A stretch of DNA of 64,000 bases from Pseudoxanthomonas sp. (GTDB taxonomy: Bacteria > Pseudomonadota > Gammaproteobacteria > Xanthomonadales > Xanthomonadaceae), in contig NZ_PKDG01000049.1 in NCBI RefSeq assembly GCF_002863005.1, forward strand, positions 148,462 to 212,461, read 5' to 3'. A program made the translations under genes and the position numbers. The notes below the pieces were generated by a model. It saw only the letters and a program-made list of their open reading frames with translations, had not been told where the DNA came from and ran no database searches. Positions 59,547 through 64,000 of this stretch are shown here, in pieces (positions within the stretch are counted from its first letter, which is position 1; each line of letters opens with the position of its first letter).

Positions 59547-60053
59547 TCAGCCGATCCAGTCGGTGTGCGGATCGTCGTCGGCCTGCGTCGGCCGGGGCCA
59601 CATCATGCGCAACCGTACCGGTGCGCCGGCCTGCCAGAACAGGGTGCCGCCCTGGCCGAACTCGCGCGCCAGGGCGTCCGCCTGTTCGAGCGTGGCGTCG
59701 AGCACGACGCAGCCGTGCTCGACCATGCCGCCCCGGTTGTCGCAGCCCAGGGCCGGGTGGAAGCCCAGCCCCAACGCATGCAGGCGGGCATGCAGGCGCT
59801 CCTGCGCGGCATCGTTGTCGGGGCGCGGCGTCTCGCCCGGGGGCGGATTCCAGGCGGTGATGAACAGATAGCGGTTCGCCATGATCTGGCGCTCGACCTC
59901 CGGCGCGGTCATGCCGGTGCGGAACAACCACTCCTGGCGGCCCACCGTGACGAAATAGTGCGCGGCGGCCCAGGCACGGGCCAGCCGTGCGCGCTCCTCT
60001 TCGGCGACCCTGGCGGGGCCGGATCCGGTGGCGGGAACGCTGTGTTCGACCAT
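59547..60053 (-). CDS. DUF3293 domain protein
   Basis: This 168-residue protein has the DUF3293 elements YLFITAWNPPPGETP and the C-terminal GQGGTLFWQAGAPVRLRMMW. The family is small, widespread in proteobacteria and has no known role. It is 105 bp upstream of ccmA in the same direction, but no coupling is seen, and it is divergent from the aminotransferase gene by 70 bp. Confidence 0.75.
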   Translation of the reverse strand: MVEHSVPATGSGPARVAEEERARLARAWAAAHYFVTVGRQEWLFRTGMTAPEVERQIMANRYLFITAWNPPPGETPRPDNDAAQERLHARLHALGLGFHPALGCDNRGGMVEHGCVVLDATLEQADALAREFGQGGTLFWQAGAPVRLRMMWPRPTQADDDPHTDWIG

Positions 60054-60123
60054 GGCGGCATCATCGCGCGTAACGGCCAGCGCGTACACTCCGTGCTCCC
60101 CCTCGCCGAGTACCCGGACCCGG

Positions 60124-61275
60124 ATGTTCCAGCCGCAGACCAAGCTGCCCAAGGTGGGCACCACCATCTTCACCGTGATGTCGCAGCTCGCCGCCGAGCA
60201 CGGCGCGGTCAACCTGGGGCAGGGCTTCCCGGATTTCGCGGTGCCGCAGCGGCTGGTGGACGAACTGGACGCCGCCATGCGCGCCGGCCACAACCAGTAC
60301 GCGCCCATGACGGGCGTGGCGCCACTGCGCCAGGCCATCGCCGAGAAGGTGCTGCGCTGCTACGGCCGCGAGGTGAACCCGGACACCGAGATCACCGTCA
60401 CCAGCGGTGCGACCGAGGCGCTGTTCAATGCCATCCACGCGGTGGTGCGCCCGGGCGAAGAAGTCATCGTGCTGGACCCGGCCTACGACAGCTACGAACC
60501 GGCGATCGACCTGGCCGGTGCGCGCGCCGTGCACGTGCCGCTGGACCCGCAGACCTTCGCGGTGGACTGGGACCGCGTGCGCGCCGCGATCACCCCGCGC
60601 ACCCGTCTGCTGATCGTCAACAGCCCCCACAACCCGTCCGGTGCGATGTTCGACGAGGCCGATATCCGTGCGCTGTCCGCATTGCTGGAAGGCACCGGCA
60701 TCTACCTGATTTCCGACGAGGTCTACGAGCACATCGTGTTCGATGGCCGCCGCCATGAATCGATCCTGCGGTATCCGGAACTGGCCGCACGTGCCTTCGT
60801 CGTCTCCAGCTTCGGCAAGACCTACCACTGCACCGGCTGGAAGATCGGCTACGCCATCGCGCCGCCGGCGCTGAGCGCGGAATTCCGCAAGGTCCACCAG
60901 TACAACGTGTTCTGCACGTTCGCGCCGGCGCAGCACGCCTTCGCCGCGATGATCCGGCAGGAACCGGAGCACTACGAGCAACTGGGCGCGTTCTACCAGG
61001 AGAAGCGCGACCGCTTCCGCGAGCAGCTGCTGGGCACGAAGTTCGTGCCGCTGCCGGTGCCGGGCGGCTATTTCCAATTGGTCGATTATTCGGCGGTCAG
61101 CGACCTGCCGGATGCCGAGTTCGTGAAGTGGCTGACCGTCGAGCATGGCGTCACCGCGATCCCGCTGTCGCCGTTCTACGAAACGCCGCCGACCGGCCAG
61201 CGCCTGGCGCGGCTGTGCTTCGCCAAGAACGAGGCGACGCTGGATGCGGCGATCGCGCGCCTGAAGGCGCTGTAA
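60124..61275 (+). CDS. Methionine (2-oxo acid) aminotransferase, YbdL/KAT type
   Basis: This 383-residue PLP enzyme has the class I/II aminotransferase core: NLGQGFPDF, NQYAPMTGVAPLRQAIAEK, the PLP lysine about Lys232 in SSFGKTYHCTGWKIGY, and LRLCFAKN-like ARLCFAKN at the C-terminus. It matches YbdL and glutamine transaminase K, which use glutamine or methionine with 2-oxo acids. The next gene, 18 bp downstream, is an omega-amidase that clears 2-oxoglutaramate, so the pair fits the glutamine transaminase-omega-amidase route for methionine salvage. Confidence 0.88.
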   Translation: MFQPQTKLPKVGTTIFTVMSQLAAEHGAVNLGQGFPDFAVPQRLVDELDAAMRAGHNQYAPMTGVAPLRQAIAEKVLRCYGREVNPDTEITVTSGATEALFNAIHAVVRPGEEVIVLDPAYDSYEPAIDLAGARAVHVPLDPQTFAVDWDRVRAAITPRTRLLIVNSPHNPSGAMFDEADIRALSALLEGTGIYLISDEVYEHIVFDGRRHESILRYPELAARAFVVSSFGKTYHCTGWKIGYAIAPPALSAEFRKVHQYNVFCTFAPAQHAFAAMIRQEPEHYEQLGAFYQEKRDRFREQLLGTKFVPLPVPGGYFQLVDYSAVSDLPDAEFVKWLTVEHGVTAIPLSPFYETPPTGQRLARLCFAKNEATLDAAIARLKAL

Positions 61276-61293
61276 GCGGATACGGAGACACAG

Positions 61294-62091
61294 ATGCAGG
61301 ACCTCCGCATTTCCCTCGTCCAGGGCGAGACCCGCTGGCACGATCCGGCGGGCAACCGCGACTACTACGGCGCGTTGATCGCGCCGCTCGCCGGGCAGAC
61401 CGATCTAGTGGTGTTGCCGGAGACTTTCACCAGCGGCTTCAGCAACGAGGCCATCGACCAGGCCGAAGGCATGGACGGCGCCACGGTGGCGTGGATCCGC
61501 GAGCAGGCGGCGACGCTCGATGCGGCGATCACTGGCAGCGTGCAGCTGCGCACGGCGGAAGGCGTATTCAACCGCCTGCTGTTCGCCACGCCGGATGGCG
61601 ATCTGCAGCACTACGACAAGCGTCATCTGTTCCGCTACGCCAACGAGCACATGCGGTATGCCGCGGGCAGCGAGCGATTGACGCTCGACTGGAAGGGCTG
61701 GCGGATCAATCCGCTGGTCTGCTACGACCTGCGCTTCCCGGTGTTCGCGCGCAACCGGTACGACGTGGAGCGGCCGGGACAGCTGGATTTCGATCTGCAG
61801 TTGTTCGTCGCGAACTGGCCGGCACCGCGGGCGTATGCGTGGAAGACGTTGTTGCGGGCGCGGGCGATCGAGAACCTGTGCTACGTGGCGGCGGTGAATC
61901 GTGCCGGAACCGATGGCAACGGGCACGATTACTCGGGCGACAGTGCGGTGATCGACATGCTCGGGCAGCCGGTGGTGGAGTTGCCGGCGGGCGAGGGCGT
62001 GGTGACGACGACGATCTCGGCCGAGGCGCTGGCGGCGCATCGGGAGAAGTTCCCGGCGATGCTGGATGCGGATCGGTTCGAGTTGCGCTGA
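61294..62091 (+). CDS. Nitrilase-family omega-amidase (YafV-like)
   Basis: This 265-residue protein has the nitrilase triad Glu43 (LPETFTSGFS), Lys109 (YDKRHLF) and Cys143 (LVCYDLRFP). The TSGFSN and NWPAPRAYAWKTLLRARAIEN segments are typical of omega-amidases, which convert 2-oxoglutaramate or 2-oxosuccinamate to 2-oxo acids and ammonia. Its coupling to the aminotransferase fits this reaction. A large non-coding palindrome begins just after the stop. Confidence 0.88.
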   Translation: MQDLRISLVQGETRWHDPAGNRDYYGALIAPLAGQTDLVVLPETFTSGFSNEAIDQAEGMDGATVAWIREQAATLDAAITGSVQLRTAEGVFNRLLFATPDGDLQHYDKRHLFRYANEHMRYAAGSERLTLDWKGWRINPLVCYDLRFPVFARNRYDVERPGQLDFDLQLFVANWPAPRAYAWKTLLRARAIENLCYVAAVNRAGTDGNGHDYSGDSAVIDMLGQPVVELPAGEGVVTTTISAEALAAHREKFPAMLDADRFELR

Positions 62092-62097
62092 ATTGAA

Positions 62098-62779
62098 CCC
62101 CTCTCCCACCGGGAGAGGGGTTGGGTGAGGGGCAACGAAGACCATCTCTTCAGTCCGCCATTGGTTGTCACCACATCCGCGGCGTACCTTTGGTTCGATG
62201 GCCTTGCGGGATGGGTTTACTTTTTCCGACGCATGGTGCCGCTCGCCGCGGAGGGCCCAACTTTGACCAGCCATTCGGCTGTTGAAGGGCGTTTCTTTGC
62301 TTGTGCAAAGAAAAGTAGGCAAAAGAAAACGGCGCACATCCTTGTGCGCCGCCCCTGCGGGGTTTTACCCGCCGCGACTGCCAGACCTAAGGGGCCCAAG
62401 AGCTGCTTCCGCTGTTGCTCACGCTTTCCGGGTCCCCATGAGGCACGGCGAGTGGGCCGGGTACAACCCGAATGGCGCCGTCATGGATGACGGCGTTTTC
62501 GTATGGCACATGGATGTGGCTTACGAAAATTCCCGGACCGCTCGCGGACCCGGAGCGAAGCGCAGGGCGTGCCGCCTGGGGTGTGTTTCTTTGCTCCTTT
62601 CTTTGCACAAGCAAAGAAAGGAGGCCGCCGCGGCGAGCGGCGCCGTGTATAGAAAAGAAAATCTGTCCCGCAAGGCCAACGACCCCAACGGCATCGCGGA
62701 TGTGGTTACAACGCAGGGAAACTTGAAGGGACGAACTTCGTTACCCCTCACCCCAACCCCTCTCCCGCAGGGAGAGGGG
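62098..62779. repeat. 682-bp nested palindromic intergenic element
   Basis: The outer arms carry CCCCTCTCCC, a GAGAGGGGTTGGGTGAGGGG core and AACGAAG, and invert at 62733-62779. Inside, both halves share CCACATCCGCG, GGCCTTGCGGGA and GCCGCTCGCCGCGG in inverse order. A perfect 22-bp core at 62292-62313 is inverted at 62598-62619 (TTTCTTTGC-TTGT-GCAAAG, then AAA). Local hairpins such as GGCGCAC/GTGCGCC are also present. No open frame looks coding. It could be a mobile MITE-like element or a structured RNA. Confidence 0.8.
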
Positions 62780-62799
62780 CTTACGAGCCTCAGTCGGCG

Positions 62800-63249
62800 T
62801 CAGCCTGCCTTCGGCGGCAGGATCTGGCACACCGCCTGGCACATCACCAGCACACGCCCGGCCTCGTCGCGAACCTCGCCGGCGAGGAACAGCTGGTTGC
62901 GCGTGCGCTCCACCAATCGCGCGTGACACACGATGTGCATCAGTTCGGGCGTCACCGGTCGCAGGTACTGCGTATTGAGCGAGGTGGTCACGCTCGGCGG
63001 CGCGATCAGGTACGAGAACGGCCCCAGCGTGTTGTCCAGTGCGGCCACTATGAAGCCGCCCTGCATGTGCCCGATCGGATTCTGATAGCGAGGCAGCACG
63101 GGAAAGCGCATCGCCAGCGACTGGCCTTCCACGTAATCGATGGGCTCGCCCTGCATGTCGAGCAGGCAGGGCGGCGGAATCTGCAACGGCGCGCCGGCCG
63201 GCAGCCGTGCATGCAGCAGTGCGTTGATGTCGGGCGCCACGTCGCTCAT
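62800..63249 (-). CDS. PaaI-like hotdog thioesterase
   Basis: This 149-residue protein has the hotdog thioesterase pattern: PRYQNPIGHMQGGFIVAALDNTLGPFSYL with a central helix and catalytic region, then TTSLNTQYLRPV and LFLAGEVRDEAGRVLVMCQAV. Such enzymes hydrolyse acyl-CoA or aryl-CoA thioesters. Substrate is unknown. The ATG at 63249 overlaps the stop of the upstream secreted protein gene (ATGA), so both are cotranscribed with the PQQ-dependent dehydrogenase gene before them. Confidence 0.83.
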   Translation of the reverse strand: MSDVAPDINALLHARLPAGAPLQIPPPCLLDMQGEPIDYVEGQSLAMRFPVLPRYQNPIGHMQGGFIVAALDNTLGPFSYLIAPPSVTTSLNTQYLRPVTPELMHIVCHARLVERTRNQLFLAGEVRDEAGRVLVMCQAVCQILPPKAG

Positions 63250-63626
63250 CGGGTGAAGCTCAGCTCGAACGACGTGAAGAAGGGCGCGCGTGGCGGCGCT
63301 GACAGCGTGCTGCCATTGATCCGCTTCTGCACGCAGATCGCCAGCGGCGTGCCGCCCTCCCGCCAGGTACGCACGACCTTGCCCGATGCGTCCAGTTCCG
63401 CCACCACCACGAACGGCGACGTATCCGCCGTCGGCGTTGCGCAGCCGGCGATGGCGGCTTCCAGTGCACTGCCCTGTGCATCGCGCAGGGCACTGGCGCT
63501 GGCCGCGGGCAATGAGGCCTCGTCCGCATCCGCACGCCGCTTGGCGTCGCTGTAGTCCGTGGGCGATTGCGCGTGTGCCAGCGAGGTGGCGGAGAGGACC
63601 CAGGCGAAGAGGATGCCGCGCATCAT
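63246..63626 (-). CDS. Small secreted protein, hypothetical
   Basis: This 126-residue protein has a signal peptide (MMRGILFAWVLSATSLAHAQ). The mature part has ALEAAIAGCATPTADTSPFV and VRTWREGGTPLAICVQKRING, with a Cys pair that may form a disulfide. The ATG at 63626 is preferred because GAGGAG lies seven bases upstream; an ATG at 63641 would precede that site. The family is unknown. It is the middle gene of an operon from the PQQ-dependent dehydrogenase to the thioesterase. Confidence 0.75.
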   Translation of the reverse strand: MMRGILFAWVLSATSLAHAQSPTDYSDAKRRADADEASLPAASASALRDAQGSALEAAIAGCATPTADTSPFVVVAELDASGKVVRTWREGGTPLAICVQKRINGSTLSAPPRAPFFTSFELSFTR

Positions 63627-63637
63627 CGACGATCTCC

Positions 63638-64000
63638 TCATGGCGCCTTCGGCGGCTCGATGCGCCAGATCTTGCCGTCGTCCTCGTCGGTGACGACATA
63701 GACATTGCCGTTCGCATCCACGCGCACGTCACGCACGCGCTCGCCGATCTCGTTGAGCAGGCGCTCCTCGCCGACGATCTTGTCGCCCTGCAACGTCAGG
63801 CGGATCAGGTTGCGCTCGGCCAGGGCGCCAATGAACAGGCTGTCGTTCCATGGGCTGCCGGTCTTGCCGGTCAGGAACGCCATGCCGGACACGCCGGGCG
63901 ACTTCTCCCACAGGTGGTAGGGCTGTTCCATGCCGTCCTTCGCCTTGCCTTCGGCCTCGGGAATCGGTTGCCCGGAGTAGTTGATGCCGTAGGTGATGAC
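63638..64000 (-). CDS. PQQ-dependent sugar dehydrogenase, C-terminal part
   Basis: Only the last 120 residues are within the window; the gene continues past the edge. They read ITYGINYSGQPIPEAEG, then PYHLWEKSPGVSGMAFLTG, NSLFIGALAERNLIRL-type (here DSLFIGALAERNLIRL) and RVRDVRVDANGNVYVVTDEDDGKIWRIE. This is the end of the six-bladed propeller of YliI-like soluble aldose dehydrogenases, which oxidise sugars with PQQ in the periplasm. The next two genes follow closely on the same strand. Confidence 0.9.
   Translation of the reverse strand, partial: VITYGINYSGQPIPEAEGKAKDGMEQPYHLWEKSPGVSGMAFLTGKTGSPWNDSLFIGALAERNLIRLTLQGDKIVGEERLLNEIGERVRDVRVDANGNVYVVTDEDDGKIWRIEPPKAP

Overview
The window is a high-GC chromosomal segment from a gammaproteobacterium of the Xanthomonadaceae/Lysobacteraceae. 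Pseudoxanthomonas or Stenotrophomonas-like genera are the best guess. Reasons: class III PHB synthase next to pssA, a full ccmABCDEFGHI cluster, a MetX-family protein of the serine O-succinyltransferase type, CTAGAAT-type -10 boxes, and three families of short palindromic intergenic repeats resembling those of Stenotrophomonas and Xanthomonas. This assignment is inference from gene content. No rRNA gene, CRISPR array, prophage or complete insertion sequence was seen.

Layout. 0.2-4.8 kb: a Tat-exported NAD-dependent epimerase facing a DUF1501/DUF1800 pair. 4.9-20.9 kb: what looks like a polyhydroxybutyrate (PHB) region. It has a GntP permease divergent from a TonB receptor, a CrbS-type hybrid kinase (SLC5-PAS-HK-REC), a LuxR-type response regulator in an operon with 3-hydroxybutyrate dehydrogenase, a divergent 3-hydroxybutyrate oligomer hydrolase, pssA, and phaE-phaC. 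The same GTAC-N4-GTAC palindrome lies in both divergent promoter regions, which suggests one regulon for uptake, storage and mobilisation of hydroxybutyrate. PhaE carries a long histone-H1-like basic tail.

20.9-32 kb: small membrane and hypothetical genes, a FAD oxidoreductase, a TetR regulator with a palindromic operator candidate, a GFA-family enzyme, an HD-GYP phosphodiesterase, NTF2-like proteins, and a tight operon of cupredoxin, GGDEF-EAL protein, DUF3034 protein and truncated haemoglobin. 32-43 kb: many single-gene units, including a nitronate monooxygenase with a frameshifted C-terminus, Rof, YCII proteins, HIT, LysR/RidA, Asp/Glu racemase, amidohydrolase, an Lpp-like lipoprotein beside an L,D-transpeptidase, rifampin ADP-ribosyltransferase (arr) and an SDR.

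43-50 kb: a DUF5916 outer-membrane-type protein, a lipoprotein, a serine hydrolase, a LytS/LytTR two-component pair, and tRNA-Leu(CAA) with a strong terminator. 50-59.4 kb: cysteine dioxygenase, the MetX-family acyltransferase, then the cytochrome c maturation operon, in which a palindromic repeat has become part of the CcmH signal peptide. 59.5-64 kb: a DUF3293 protein, a methionine aminotransferase/omega-amidase pair, a 682-bp non-coding nested palindrome, a PaaI-like thioesterase, a secreted protein and the end of a PQQ-dependent sugar dehydrogenase.

Non-coding highlights: two exact 126-bp-period tandem units carrying six DnaA-box-like 9-mers (13.47-13.70 kb), repeats that supply a stop codon or coding sequence, an intrinsic terminator with no obvious gene before it next to arr, and a G11 tract at 42.86 kb.
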